NCBI GenBank assembly: GCA_016870135.1
Contig: VGCF01000005.1
Span: 1-27,467 of the forward strand
Length of the DNA stretch: 27,467 nt
Reading direction: 5' to 3'
From: Alphaproteobacteria bacterium
GTDB lineage: Bacteria; Pseudomonadota; Alphaproteobacteria; Holosporales; Holosporaceae
Shown here: positions 16,123-24,179 of the stretch, piece after piece
Layout: every line of letters begins with the position of its first letter
How positions within the stretch are numbered: the stretch's first letter is position 1
Notes under the pieces: model-generated
What the model was told of the DNA's origin: nothing
What the model saw: the letters and a program-made list of their open reading frames with translations, nothing else
Database searches by the model: none
Position numbers and translations under genes: made by a program

Positions 16123-18414
16123 ATGTTGGATCAACGCATTGTGGATTGTTATGCAAATTATGTTCATCAGGTCTTTTTACAAGAAGCTCCAGGGCGTGAA
16201 GTCAGAGCCGATTATTCTGATCCCAGGGCCCGTCTGTATGACGCGTGGAAGGAAAATCCACAGATTGCCCAGCGCATTATGGCCATGTTTCATCATAAAT
16301 TTTCGCCCACATCTTCGTCCACATCCAACGGTGATATAGGGGACGATGGGGGGAATCTGGATGATTTAAAACAGGGCGACTTTGGTCCCATGATTTGCGC
16401 CATTGAACAAACGGTGCGGACTAATTTTTATTGCCCAGATGCCCAGGCTATGGTGATTAAAATCTTGCATCCCAATGGAATTATTGAAATTTTCATGGAT
16501 CACCCCGTATTTCAAGGCGTGATGTTAAAGGGGGCCATGATGGCGCGGGGAGGGCTGCGTTGGTCGGATCGCGAAGATTTTCGAACAGAGTGTTGGCAGT
16601 TGATGCAAACGCAAGTCTTGAAAAATACGATTATCGTTCCGTCGGGATCCAAGGGGGCCTTTTTGATAAAAGATGACAGGATTTCTGCACTGCAGGCCTA
16701 TGAGATGTTTGTCCACGGTATTTTGGACATATCGGACAACTTGGCAGGCAGAAATGTAATTTCGCCCACCAATGTACGCTGTTATGATGGTCACGATTTT
16801 TACAATGTGGTGGCAGCCGATAAGGGAACGGCCAGTTTTTCGGACCATGGAAACGCCATTGCACTGCGTCGCGGGTATTGGTTGGGCGATGCGTTTGCCT
16901 CTGGGGGGTCCAATGGATATAACCACAAAAAGCTGGCCATTACATCGCGTGGATCGTGGGTGTCCATACGTCATCATTTGGCCAAACTGGGGTATGGTGG
17001 AGAGCATCCCTTGACAATGGTGGGTGTTGGTGATATGGCGGGCGATGTGTTTGGCAACGGCATGTTGGAAGACAGTAATGTACAGCTGTTGGCGGCATTT
17101 AATTACGAATCTATTTTTATTGACCCCAATCCTGATCCTGATGCCAGTTACCGCGAGCGGTGCCGATTGTTTCACTTGCCAGGCTCTCGCTGGTCGGATT
17201 ATGCTGATTTTTCCTTGGGTGGTGCGGTGTACAGCCGTCATCAAGCGCAGATCGAGTTATCGGATCAGGCCTGTAAAATGCTGGGTTTGACGTCTTGTTT
17301 CATTGGTCCTAATGATTTGATCAAAGCCATCTTGAGCATGCAGGCTGATGTGTTGTTTTTAGGGGGAATAGGGACGTTTGTTCAGGCGCAATCAGAGCAA
17401 AACGTTATGGATGCAGCCAATGCGGAAACGCGGGTTTATGGCAAAGATCTGCGGGTAAAAATCGTGGCCGAGGGGGCGAATTTGGGCATGACTCAGGCCG
17501 GACGTATTGAATATGCGTTGGCAGGTGGTATTTTAAACACAGATGCGGTGGATAATTGCGCAGGCGTGAATTGTTCGGACCATGAAATCAACATCAAGAT
17601 TTTGTTGGATCAGGTTGTGCAGAACGGCGCTATTGATCAGTCAGAGCGTGCTCTTATATTGCAAGCCATTACCGAGGATGTGTGCACCCATGTGTTGAGG
17701 GAAAATGCGTGGCAAAACTTGGCTCTGACCTTTTCTGCCCTGGGGGATCAATCGGCGATTTTGGATCGTACCGTTGGCTTTTTGCAGGCGTACAAGGCAA
17801 TCTGTGGCGTGGCAGACGATGGTTTGGATGCGTTGTTAGAGGGGTTGCAGGGGCGAAAACAAGGTGCAGGGGTAACCAGGCCAGAGATGGCGGTTGTTTT
17901 GGCCTATGTCAAGCGGTATTTAAGGGGCGTTCTAGAGAAAATGGACTTGTCTGAATTGGGAGAAGAGTATGTTGTGCGTTATTTTCCCAGAGCCGTACAA
18001 GAGCGATTTTCGTCGTTTTTAAAACATCATTTCTTGTTTTCAGAAATCAAAATAACCATGCTGGTGAATCGATTTGTGGATATGTTGGGTCCAATCGGGC
18101 TATTTTCTATTGTGCAAGATTTGGACATTTCTGTAATGGATGCTGTTCGGGCACTGTTGGTTCTGGATCATCAGATCAATGGCCATCGAATGGGTCAAAA
18201 AATTCTTGGAAAAATGGGGGATCTGGATGCTGCTGTTGCTCTGATGGAGCTGTATCGCGATGTTGTGCGCGGGGGGTTGGTGCATTGGGCTAAACAGTGG
18301 AAAAGTGATCCCAAGTATGGGATTTCTGTTAAGGATACGGCCAAAGATGTTCGTCTTTGGGATCGTTACCAGGCAGAGCTGTCCGTGGTAACAGATGTGC
18401 CAATCAGGCTGTAG
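16123..18414 (+). CDS. NAD-glutamate dehydrogenase, catalytic half only
   Basis: NAD-dependent glutamate dehydrogenase of the large (GDH-180) family turns glutamate into 2-oxoglutarate and ammonia. Family motifs are intact: CAIEQTVRTNFY (92-103), MMARGGLRWSDR (139-150), NTIIVPSGSKGAF (168-180), VVAADKGTASFSD (229-241), GDAFASGGSNGYNHKK (255-270) and VGVGDMAGDVFGNGM (300-314). Normal members are about 1,600 residues with a long N-terminal regulatory half. This frame is 763 residues and starts just before the catalytic half; trxA lies upstream on the other strand, so no separate N-terminal gene is adjacent. The frame is uninterrupted over 2.3 kb, which argues for a working short form. A weak start context leaves the exact start unsure. 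Confidence 0.88.
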   Translation: MLDQRIVDCYANYVHQVFLQEAPGREVRADYSDPRARLYDAWKENPQIAQRIMAMFHHKFSPTSSSTSNGDIGDDGGNLDDLKQGDFGPMICAIEQTVRTNFYCPDAQAMVIKILHPNGIIEIFMDHPVFQGVMLKGAMMARGGLRWSDREDFRTECWQLMQTQVLKNTIIVPSGSKGAFLIKDDRISALQAYEMFVHGILDISDNLAGRNVISPTNVRCYDGHDFYNVVAADKGTASFSDHGNAIALRRGYWLGDAFASGGSNGYNHKKLAITSRGSWVSIRHHLAKLGYGGEHPLTMVGVGDMAGDVFGNGMLEDSNVQLLAAFNYESIFIDPNPDPDASYRERCRLFHLPGSRWSDYADFSLGGAVYSRHQAQIELSDQACKMLGLTSCFIGPNDLIKAILSMQADVLFLGGIGTFVQAQSEQNVMDAANAETRVYGKDLRVKIVAEGANLGMTQAGRIEYALAGGILNTDAVDNCAGVNCSDHEINIKILLDQVVQNGAIDQSERALILQAITEDVCTHVLRENAWQNLALTFSALGDQSAILDRTVGFLQAYKAICGVADDGLDALLEGLQGRKQGAGVTRPEMAVVLAYVKRYLRGVLEKMDLSELGEEYVVRYFPRAVQERFSSFLKHHFLFSEIKITMLVNRFVDMLGPIGLFSIVQDLDISVMDAVRALLVLDHQINGHRMGQKILGKMGDLDAAVALMELYRDVVRGGLVHWAKQWKSDPKYGISVKDTAKDVRLWDRYQAELSVVTDVPIRL

Positions 18415-18438
18415 GGATTTTTGATGGGGGCCCCCTTG

Positions 18439-18479
18439 CGTCTTTAACGTATTATCAGTAAAATAATACGGTATAGACG
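18439..18479. promoter_or_regulatory. Perfect hairpin between gdh and rho
   Basis: CGTATTAT (18448-18455) pairs perfectly with ATAATACG (18463-18470) around CAGTAAA. After a 4 by 4 internal loop the stem resumes with CGTCT (18439-18443) and AGACG (18475-18479). No U tract follows. It may end gdh transcription, or lie in the rho leader; GTATAGA at its right edge also resembles a -10 box. Confidence 0.5.
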
Positions 18480-18533
18480 TCGAAATTCCTTTGACCCTTT
18501 TTCCATCATCTTTATTAAAGTGTTTTTATTTAT

Positions 18534-19811
18534 ATGCATTTACGTGAAATTAAAGCAAAGTCTCCTGTTGAACTGTTAAGATTGGCCGAGACTCTGGGCT
18601 TGGACGGTGCCATGGATATGAAGCGTCGCGATTTGACTTTTTCCATTTTGCAAAAGAAATCCGAGCAGAATATTGCCATTACAACAGAGGGGGTTCTAGA
18701 GATTTTACCTGATGGTTTTGGGTTTTTAAGATCAGCAGCATCCAATTATTTGGCCGCATCAGACGATGTGTATGTTACCGTTCAGCAAATTAAATCGCTG
18801 CATTTGAAAAAGGGAGATGTGTTAGAGGGTGTGATCAAGTCGCCCAAGGAAGGAGAGCGTTATTTTTCCTTCACCAAGATTACGAAGGTTAATTTCGCAG
18901 ATCCTCATATGTTGCGCAATCGCATACCGTTTGATCAACTGACCCCTCTGTTTCCCACCAGGAAAATAACCCTGGAATCCCCTGATGGCGTGGATCCCAA
19001 GAACAAGGATTTAACCTTGCGTGTAACGGATTTGATTGCTCCCATAGGGTTTGGTCAGCGCGGTCTGATTGTCGCGCCGCCTAGAACGGGGAAAACCGTG
19101 ATTTTGCAAACATTGATTAAATCCATCATGCATCATCATCCAGAGGTGCAATTGATTGTGTTATTGATCGACGAGCGTCCAGAAGAGGTAACGGAAATGG
19201 CCCGCACCGTTAAAAATGGCGAGGTGATTAGTTCGACCTTTGACGAGCCTGCTGCCCGGCATGTTCAGGTGGCAGAAATGGTTATTGAAAAAGCAAAGCG
19301 ATTGGTGGAGGCCAAAAAAGATGTGGTGATTTTTCTGGATTCTATTACACGCTTGGCCAGAGCTTACAATACGGTTGTTCCTTCATCAGGAAAAGTATTG
19401 ACGGGGGGTGTGGATGCCAGTGCGCTGCAAAAGCCAAAGCGGCTGTTTGGGGCGGCTAGAAATGTGGAGGAGGGGGGGTCGCTGACCATCATTGGTACGG
19501 CGCTGGTTGATACGGGGTCCAGGATGGATGAAGTTGTGTTTGAGGAATTCAAGGGAACAGGCAATTCTGAGCTAATTTTGGATCGTAAATTGGCGGACAA
19601 GCGGACGTTTCCAGCCATTGACATTACGCGTTCGGGGACACGAAGAGAGGAGTTGTTGGTTGATCCTGCCAAATTACAGCGCAAGTGGTTGCTGAGAAGG
19701 GCATTAAGCCCCATGAGTGCGGCAGAGGCCACAGACTTTTTGTTAGAGCGCCTGAAAATGACAAAGAATAATGATGACTTTTTGGACAGCATTAATCGTC
19801 CTTCGACTTAG
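18534..19811 (+). CDS. rho: Transcription termination factor Rho
   Basis: Rho is a hexameric RNA helicase that ends transcription of untranslated RNA. This 425-residue protein has the N-terminal Rho helix domain (MHLREIKAKSPVELLRLAE), the cold-shock RNA-binding domain with DGFGFLR (60-66) and DDVYVTVQQI, Walker A in VAPPRTGKTVIL (about 180-191), LLIDERPEEVTEM, Walker B VVIFLDSITRLARAYN, the Q- and R-loop region GGVDASALQKPKRLFGAARN, and GTGNSELILDRKLA. Its length is normal for alphaproteobacteria, without the insertions found in some phyla. No Shine-Dalgarno sequence precedes the ATG. The rpsC promoter lies about 85 bases downstream. Confidence 0.97.
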   Translation: MHLREIKAKSPVELLRLAETLGLDGAMDMKRRDLTFSILQKKSEQNIAITTEGVLEILPDGFGFLRSAASNYLAASDDVYVTVQQIKSLHLKKGDVLEGVIKSPKEGERYFSFTKITKVNFADPHMLRNRIPFDQLTPLFPTRKITLESPDGVDPKNKDLTLRVTDLIAPIGFGQRGLIVAPPRTGKTVILQTLIKSIMHHHPEVQLIVLLIDERPEEVTEMARTVKNGEVISSTFDEPAARHVQVAEMVIEKAKRLVEAKKDVVIFLDSITRLARAYNTVVPSSGKVLTGGVDASALQKPKRLFGAARNVEEGGSLTIIGTALVDTGSRMDEVVFEEFKGTGNSELILDRKLADKRTFPAIDITRSGTRREELLVDPAKLQRKWLLRRALSPMSAAEATDFLLERLKMTKNNDDFLDSINRPST

Positions 19812-19894
19812 AATGGTGGGCGGGCTCTGTATAGGTGGATTTTAGATTTCGGCCTGACAGAGCAAATGTGTTGGATAAATGGGGGATAGGGGGG

Positions 19895-19923
19895 TTGTCA
19901 AAAAGTTTATGACGCGGTATGAT
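19895..19923 (+). promoter_or_regulatory. Promoter of the rpsC ribosomal gene cluster
   Basis: TTGTCA (19895-19900), a 17-base spacer and TATGAT (19918-19923) lie 33 bases before the rpsC ATG. The -10 box is preceded by GACGCGG, matching the rpmB promoter over ACGCGGTATGAT. A dedicated promoter fits a cluster that has lost its usual upstream genes. Confidence 0.7.
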
Positions 19924-19955
19924 GGTTTAACAATTACGATGGCGTTGTAACCAAA

Positions 19956-20633
19956 ATGGGACAAAAAGCAGATCCAATAGGTCTTCGACTTGGGATTAAC
20001 AAAACGTGGGATTCTGCATGGTATTCTAAAAAAAACTATGCTGCATTTGTTCAAAAAGATATTGAAATTCGTAAATTCGTCGAAAAAAACCTTCAGGGCG
20101 CCGGTTTGACTCGGGTTTTAATTGAAAGACCAGGTTCAAAGCCAAAAGTGACCGTGTTTTCGTCACGACCAGGTGTGGTGATTGGTAAAAAAGGATCTGG
20201 AGTTGATCAGTTATTGGCAAAAATGAAAAAAGCCATCGATGTTGATTGTTCTTTTAATATCGTAGAAGTTAGAAAACCAGAGCTTCAAGCTCACTATGTT
20301 GCCAATGACATTGCGCAGCAGATGGAGCGTCGCGTTTTTTACAAAAGAGCAATGAGAAAAGCGATTCAGTCGGCCCTGAAAATGGGAGCAAAAGGAATCC
20401 GAATCAACTGTTCTGGGCGTTTGGGTGGTATTGAAATTGCAAGAACAGAGTGGTATTTTGAGGGTCGAGTTCCTTTGCACTCTTTGCGTGCTGACATTGA
20501 TTTTGCCTCTAGCGTTTCCCATACTGTCAGCGGTGCCTGCGGGGTAAAGGTTTGGATTTATAGGGGCGACATTTTGGATTCCGCCGAGTCTCCAGGTGTG
20601 GACAAGCGGTTAGAATCTTCTAAAAAGTGGTGA
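19956..20633 (+). CDS. rpsC: 30S ribosomal protein S3
   Basis: The 225-residue S3 opens MGQKADPIGLRLGINKTWDS, carries the KH RNA-binding domain with GVVIGKKGSGVDQL, and ends with the MGAKGIRINCSGRLGGIEIARTEWYFEGRVPLHSLRAD region (read in parts). S3 lines the mRNA entry tunnel. The leader is short and has no Shine-Dalgarno sequence. In other bacteria rplV and the rest of the S10 genes lie directly upstream; here rho does. Confidence 0.97.
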   Translation: MGQKADPIGLRLGINKTWDSAWYSKKNYAAFVQKDIEIRKFVEKNLQGAGLTRVLIERPGSKPKVTVFSSRPGVVIGKKGSGVDQLLAKMKKAIDVDCSFNIVEVRKPELQAHYVANDIAQQMERRVFYKRAMRKAIQSALKMGAKGIRINCSGRLGGIEIARTEWYFEGRVPLHSLRADIDFASSVSHTVSGACGVKVWIYRGDILDSAESPGVDKRLESSKKW

Positions 20634-20645
20634 GGAGTACGAAAC

Positions 20646-21065
20646 ATGTTAATGCCTAGGAAAACAAAGCATAGAAAGCTTTTTAAAGGTAAAATTCACG
20701 GAGAAGCCACCCAGGGTTCCGATATTGTTTTTGGGCAATATGGTTTGCAGGCTTTGGAACCAGATCGTATTACGGCTCGGCAGATTGAGTCTGCTCGTAG
20801 GTCTATTAGCCGTCATGTCAAGCGTATGGGGCAAGTTTGGGTCAGGATGTTTCCTGATGTTCCGGTGACGTCAAAGCCTGCAGAGGTTCGTATGGGAAGT
20901 GGAAAGGGGAGTATTGATTATTGGGCTTGTCGTATAAAACCAGGTCGAATTTTGTTTGAGATTGGCGGGGTTCCTATGGATCTGGCGCAGGAAGCTTTTC
21001 GGTTGGCTTCTCGCAAGTTACCCATTGATACGCGCTTTGTTCAGCGCAGTTCTAGGGGTGGTTAA
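20646..21065 (+). CDS. rplP: 50S ribosomal protein L16
   Basis: The 139-residue protein has the L16 hallmarks: MPRKTKHRKLFKG, FGQYGLQALEPDRITARQIE, the RMGSGKGSIDYWACRIKPGR segment around residues 80-100, and GVPMDLAQEAFRLASRKLPI. L16 helps shape the tRNA-binding A site of the large subunit. GAGGAG about 10 bases upstream sets the start at 20646. It follows rpsC by 12 bases in standard order. Confidence 0.97.
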   Translation: MLMPRKTKHRKLFKGKIHGEATQGSDIVFGQYGLQALEPDRITARQIESARRSISRHVKRMGQVWVRMFPDVPVTSKPAEVRMGSGKGSIDYWACRIKPGRILFEIGGVPMDLAQEAFRLASRKLPIDTRFVQRSSRGG

Positions 21066-21094
21066 TCGTTATTATTAAATTAATGGGGGCGGAT

Positions 21095-21304
21095 ATGAAG
21101 AAAGAATCATTTGCCGATATTCAAAAAATGTCTATCCAGGACATTAAGAAATCTATTGTTGATAGAAGAAGGGTTTTGTTCCAGTTGAGAATGAACAGTG
21201 GGTCCGAGGGTTTTCGGTCCAGTGATGTAAGTTTGTCCAAAAAAGATATTGCGCGATTCAAAACAGCGCTATCTGAAAAGTTCAGAAAGGAGGCTAAGCA
21301 CTAA
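21095..21304 (+). CDS. rpmC: 50S ribosomal protein L29
   Basis: The 69-residue helical hairpin protein has the L29 pattern: DIQKMSIQDIKKSIVDRRR, LFQLRMNSGSEGF and the C-terminal DIARFKTALSEK. L29 sits at the peptide exit tunnel and contacts the signal recognition particle. The ATG at 21095 is chosen over 21083 because GGGGGCGG lies just before it and the product then has near-normal length. Confidence 0.94.
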   Translation: MKKESFADIQKMSIQDIKKSIVDRRRVLFQLRMNSGSEGFRSSDVSLSKKDIARFKTALSEKFRKEAKH

Positions 21305-21308
21305 GAAA

Positions 21309-21557
21309 ATGACAAGGCGTGTTTTAAGTGGGCAGGTTGTTGGTCATGAAATGAACAAAACAGCTATGGTTAGGGTAAGTAGAGTCAGTCGCCACCCTAT
21401 TTATAAGAAAGATGTTAACGTTTTTAAAAAATATGCTGCTCACGATGAGAACAATGCGTATGCTAAGGGGGCTTGGGTTTTTATCCGTGAAACGCGTCCT
21501 TTGTCCAAGACAAAGCGTTGGGAAATTGTTGGATTGGCAGATGGAGGTCTTCAATGA
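21309..21557 (+). CDS. rpsQ: 30S ribosomal protein S17
   Basis: The 82-residue OB-fold protein shows the S17 motifs LSGQVVGHEMNKTAMVRVSR, HPIYKKDVNVFKKYAAHDE and the RETRPLSKTKRWEIV segment. S17 binds 16S rRNA helix 11 early in assembly. It starts 5 bases after the rpmC stop; AAAGGAGG, a strong ribosome binding site, lies inside the rpmC end. Its stop overlaps the rplN start (ATGA). Confidence 0.96.
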   Translation: MTRRVLSGQVVGHEMNKTAMVRVSRVSRHPIYKKDVNVFKKYAAHDENNAYAKGAWVFIRETRPLSKTKRWEIVGLADGGLQ

Positions 21558-21919
21558 TATGCATGCAAACACGTTTAAAGGTTGCCGATAATACGGGAGC
21601 CAAAGAGGTCATGTGCATTAAGGTTTTGGGTGGATCTCATCGGAATTTTGCGTTCACCGGAGATGTTATTGTCGTTTCCATCAAAGATGCGAGCCCAACG
21701 TCCAAAGTTAAAAAGGGAACTGTTCAAAAAGCAGTGATTGTTAGAACGTCAAAAGGGATTCAGCGTTCGGATGGTTCTAAGATTATTTTTGATGAAAATG
21801 CTGTTGTTTTGATTAAGCCAACGGGAGAACCCTTGGGAACACGTATTTTTGGTCCCGTTCCCAGAGAACTAGGTTCTTCTTATTCAAAGATTGTTTCTCT
21901 TGCGCCGGAGGTGTATTGA
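21554..21919 (+). CDS. rplN: 50S ribosomal protein L14
   Basis: The 121-residue L14 begins MICMQTRLKVADNTGAKEVM, with the conserved CIKVLGGS, GDVIVVSIKDA, VKKGTVQKAVIVRT, DENAVVLI and GTRIFGPVPRELG. L14 lies at the subunit interface and binds the silencing factor RsfS. The ATG at 21554 overlaps the rpsQ stop by four bases, pointing to translational coupling. Confidence 0.97.
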   Translation: MICMQTRLKVADNTGAKEVMCIKVLGGSHRNFAFTGDVIVVSIKDASPTSKVKKGTVQKAVIVRTSKGIQRSDGSKIIFDENAVVLIKPTGEPLGTRIFGPVPRELGSSYSKIVSLAPEVY

Positions 21920-22263
21920 TGGCTTGGAAATTAAAAAAAGGTGATGACGTTTTTGTCATTGCAGGAGACCATAAAGGGTCCAAGGGTAAAATTTCCTTGG
22001 TAGATCGCACGAAGAGTAGAGTTATTGTTGAGGGAGTAAATATTGTTTCTCGCCACGTAAAGCCTTCTATACAAAATCCAGAGGGCGGAGTCGTGAAAAA
22101 AGAGGCCTCTATTCATATATCCAACGTTGCTTTGGTTGCTCCGAGTGCGGTTGAATCATTACAATGGTCCAAAAAAATGACGACCAAGGTTGGCTTTCGC
22201 TTTGAATCCGATGTGAAAGTGCGATGTGCTAAGAGAGATGGATCAGTTTTAGGCGTTGTTTAA
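21919..22263 (+). CDS. rplX: 50S ribosomal protein L24
   Basis: The 114-residue protein has the KOW motif near its start (KKGDDVFVIAGDHKGSKGKI), followed by VIVEGVNIVSRHVKPS and EASIHISNVALV. L24 starts large-subunit assembly on 23S rRNA. The ATG shares one base with the rplN stop (TGATG). The tail VGFRFESDVKVRCAKRDGSV is as expected. Confidence 0.96.
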   Translation: MAWKLKKGDDVFVIAGDHKGSKGKISLVDRTKSRVIVEGVNIVSRHVKPSIQNPEGGVVKKEASIHISNVALVAPSAVESLQWSKKMTTKVGFRFESDVKVRCAKRDGSVLGVV

Positions 22264-22318
22264 TATTGCTTGTCTGGTAATTGTCGTTTAAAGTGATAGA
22301 GTTCAATAAGGATATGAA

Positions 22319-22876
22319 ATGAGCGAAAATAATTCGAAACCCCAAATTCGGTCTCTTTATGAAACCAAAATTCGGGAATCACTGATGAAAAAAATGGGGT
22401 ATACTAATATTCACTCCGTTCCTAATTTGGAAAAAATAGTGATTAATATGGGTTTGGGAAAGAGGATGCAAGAAAAAAGCATTCTTGAGGCCGCTGTCGA
22501 GGGATTAGCTGATATATCTGGTCAAAAACCTTGTATAACAAAGGCAAAGCAATCTATAGCTGGTTTTAAAATCAGAGAAGGAATGAATTTGGGGGCTAAG
22601 GTCACATTGCGTGGCAATAGAATGTATGAGTTCTTGGAAAGGTTGGTTAATATCGCTATGCCAAGAATTCGTGACTTTAGGGGATTGTCTAGTAAGAGTT
22701 TTGATGGTCGTGGTAATTTTTCAATGGGCATTAAAGAGTATTATATTTTTCCTGAAATAAAATATGATAAAATTAATGATATTTTGGGCATGGATATTGT
22801 TTTTGTTACAAGTGCAAAGGCAAATCAAGATGGAAAAGCATTGTTAGAAGAGTTTGGTCTTCCGTTTTACAATTAG
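22319..22876 (+). CDS. rplE: 50S ribosomal protein L5
   Basis: The 185-residue protein contains the L5 motifs VPNLEKIVINMGLG, GQKPCITKAKQSIAGFKIRE, LGAKVTLRGNRMYEFLERL, RIRDFRGLSSKSFDGRGN and GIKEYYIFPEI. L5 binds 5S rRNA and contacts P-site tRNA. A GGATATGAA context and 55-base gap separate it from rplX, a wider gap than elsewhere in the cluster, possibly for a local start signal. Confidence 0.97.
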   Translation: MSENNSKPQIRSLYETKIRESLMKKMGYTNIHSVPNLEKIVINMGLGKRMQEKSILEAAVEGLADISGQKPCITKAKQSIAGFKIREGMNLGAKVTLRGNRMYEFLERLVNIAMPRIRDFRGLSSKSFDGRGNFSMGIKEYYIFPEIKYDKINDILGMDIVFVTSAKANQDGKALLEEFGLPFYN

Positions 22877-22885
22877 GAGGTTATA

Positions 22886-23191
22886 GTGGCGAGAAAGGGA
22901 TTGTTGGAAAGCAACCAAAGAAAAAAAAATCTAGTTGCTGATTATGCAAGGAAAAGAAAAGAGCTCAAAATCCAGATTATGGACAGAGATAGCTCGGTAG
23001 AGCAACGATTTGAGGCTTCTATAAAGCTTGCCAAAATGCCGCGTAGCTCTTCTAAAGTTAGGGTTCGTAACAGGTGTGCGGAGACGGGAAGACCGAGGGG
23101 GGTTTACAGATTCTGTGGTTTATCTCGTGTTGTTTTAAGGCAAATGGCGGTTCATGCTTTTCTGCCTGGTATTCGTCGATCTAGTTGGTAG
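22886..23191 (+). CDS. rpsN: 30S ribosomal protein S14
   Basis: The 101-residue protein is the long, zinc-free S14 form of proteobacteria, with KLAKMPRSSSKVRVRNRCAE, TGRPRGVYRFCGLSR and the end IRRSSW. It starts with GTG at 22886, fixed by a full TTAGGAGG Shine-Dalgarno sequence at 22873-22880. rpsH follows closely. Confidence 0.96.
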   Translation: MARKGLLESNQRKKNLVADYARKRKELKIQIMDRDSSVEQRFEASIKLAKMPRSSSKVRVRNRCAETGRPRGVYRFCGLSRVVLRQMAVHAFLPGIRRSSW

Positions 23192-23199
23192 GAGGAAAA

Positions 23200-23595
23200 A
23201 TGTTTACAGATCCAGTGGGGGATATGATCTCCCGTATTCGAAATGCTCAAATGAGAAGCAAGCCTTTTGCTGTTGTTCCTCACTCTAAATTAAAAGAGCA
23301 AATATTAGAAACACTGTTAAGAGAGGGGTATATACGAGGATTCGATTTGAACAATCCTCACACTCTTGATAAGTCTTTGAAAGTCCATATTAAGTATTTC
23401 TCTGGAAAGCCTGTGATTCGAGAAATAAAGCGTGTTTCTAAGCCAAGCATAAAAGTGTATTCCTCAATACGGAATATGAAGAACGTTGGAAATGGGCTTG
23501 GAAACGCTATTCTGACAACGTCCAAGGGGGTTTTGTCCGATCGAGAGGCTAGGGCAAGTCATGTGGGTGGAAAAATTTTATTAACAGTGAGGTAG
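23200..23595 (+). CDS. rpsH: 30S ribosomal protein S8
   Basis: The 131-residue protein begins MFTDPVGDMISRIRNAQMRS, has KEQILETLLREGYIRGF and the C-terminal LTTSKGVLSDREAR and HVGGKILLTV. In E. coli S8 represses its own operon by binding its mRNA. TAGGAGG just before the ATG at 23200 sets the start; the frame is open slightly further upstream. Confidence 0.96.
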   Translation: MFTDPVGDMISRIRNAQMRSKPFAVVPHSKLKEQILETLLREGYIRGFDLNNPHTLDKSLKVHIKYFSGKPVIREIKRVSKPSIKVYSSIRNMKNVGNGLGNAILTTSKGVLSDREARASHVGGKILLTVR

Positions 23596-23597
23596 TT

Positions 23598-24152
23598 ATG
23601 TCGCGCATTGGTCGAATTTCTTTAAAAATTCCAGCAGGTGTCGTTTTTGAAGTTGGTCAAAAAGAAGTTATAGCCACTGGATCTAAGGGCGTTTTAAAAA
23701 ACACATTGCCCAATGGGTTTGATGTGGTTGTCGATGGGGCAAGCATCAATGTTATCGTTCAAGGTGGTGTAAAAACCAGTGAACTGGATAAAAAAACGTC
23801 TTCTCTGTATGGAACTTTGTGCCGTAATATTTCTAATATGCTGCATGGCGTCGCCCAGGGTTTTGAAAAAAAATTAGAGCTGGTTGGTGTGGGGTATAAG
23901 GCAGATTTGCAGAATAATTCTGTCTTAAAACTGTCATTAGGCTATAGTCATGATATTCTATATCAAATTCCAGAAGGTATTACCATACAAATGGAAAAAC
24001 CAACCGCTTTTAAAATTTTAGGGGCCAATAAGCAAAAAGTTGGTCAAACTGCGTCGGAAATTATTCGCTATCGACCACCAGAGCCTTACAAGGGCAAGGG
24101 CGTTCGTGTTCCTGGTCAATTCCTGAGAATGAAAGAAGGAAAGTCTAAGTAA
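23598..24152 (+). CDS. rplF: 50S ribosomal protein L6
   Basis: The 184-residue two-domain protein begins MSRIGRISLKIPAGV and has the L6 motifs GTLCRNISNMLHGVAQGFEK, LELVGVGYKADLQ, LSLGYSHDILYQIPEGI, and the signature RRPPEPYKGKG-like YRPPEPYKGKGVRV. L6 lies near the GTPase-associated centre. It begins 2 bases after the rpsH stop, suggesting coupling. Confidence 0.97.
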   Translation: MSRIGRISLKIPAGVVFEVGQKEVIATGSKGVLKNTLPNGFDVVVDGASINVIVQGGVKTSELDKKTSSLYGTLCRNISNMLHGVAQGFEKKLELVGVGYKADLQNNSVLKLSLGYSHDILYQIPEGITIQMEKPTAFKILGANKQKVGQTASEIIRYRPPEPYKGKGVRVPGQFLRMKEGKSK

Positions 24153-24179
24153 CATAAGAAAGTAATTAAAGGATAAGAA

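Noticed and set aside
18426..18435. Perfect palindrome GGGGGCCCCC after the gdh stop
   Set aside because: Without a loop it cannot form a useful RNA hairpin, and a single site gives no ground for calling it an operator.
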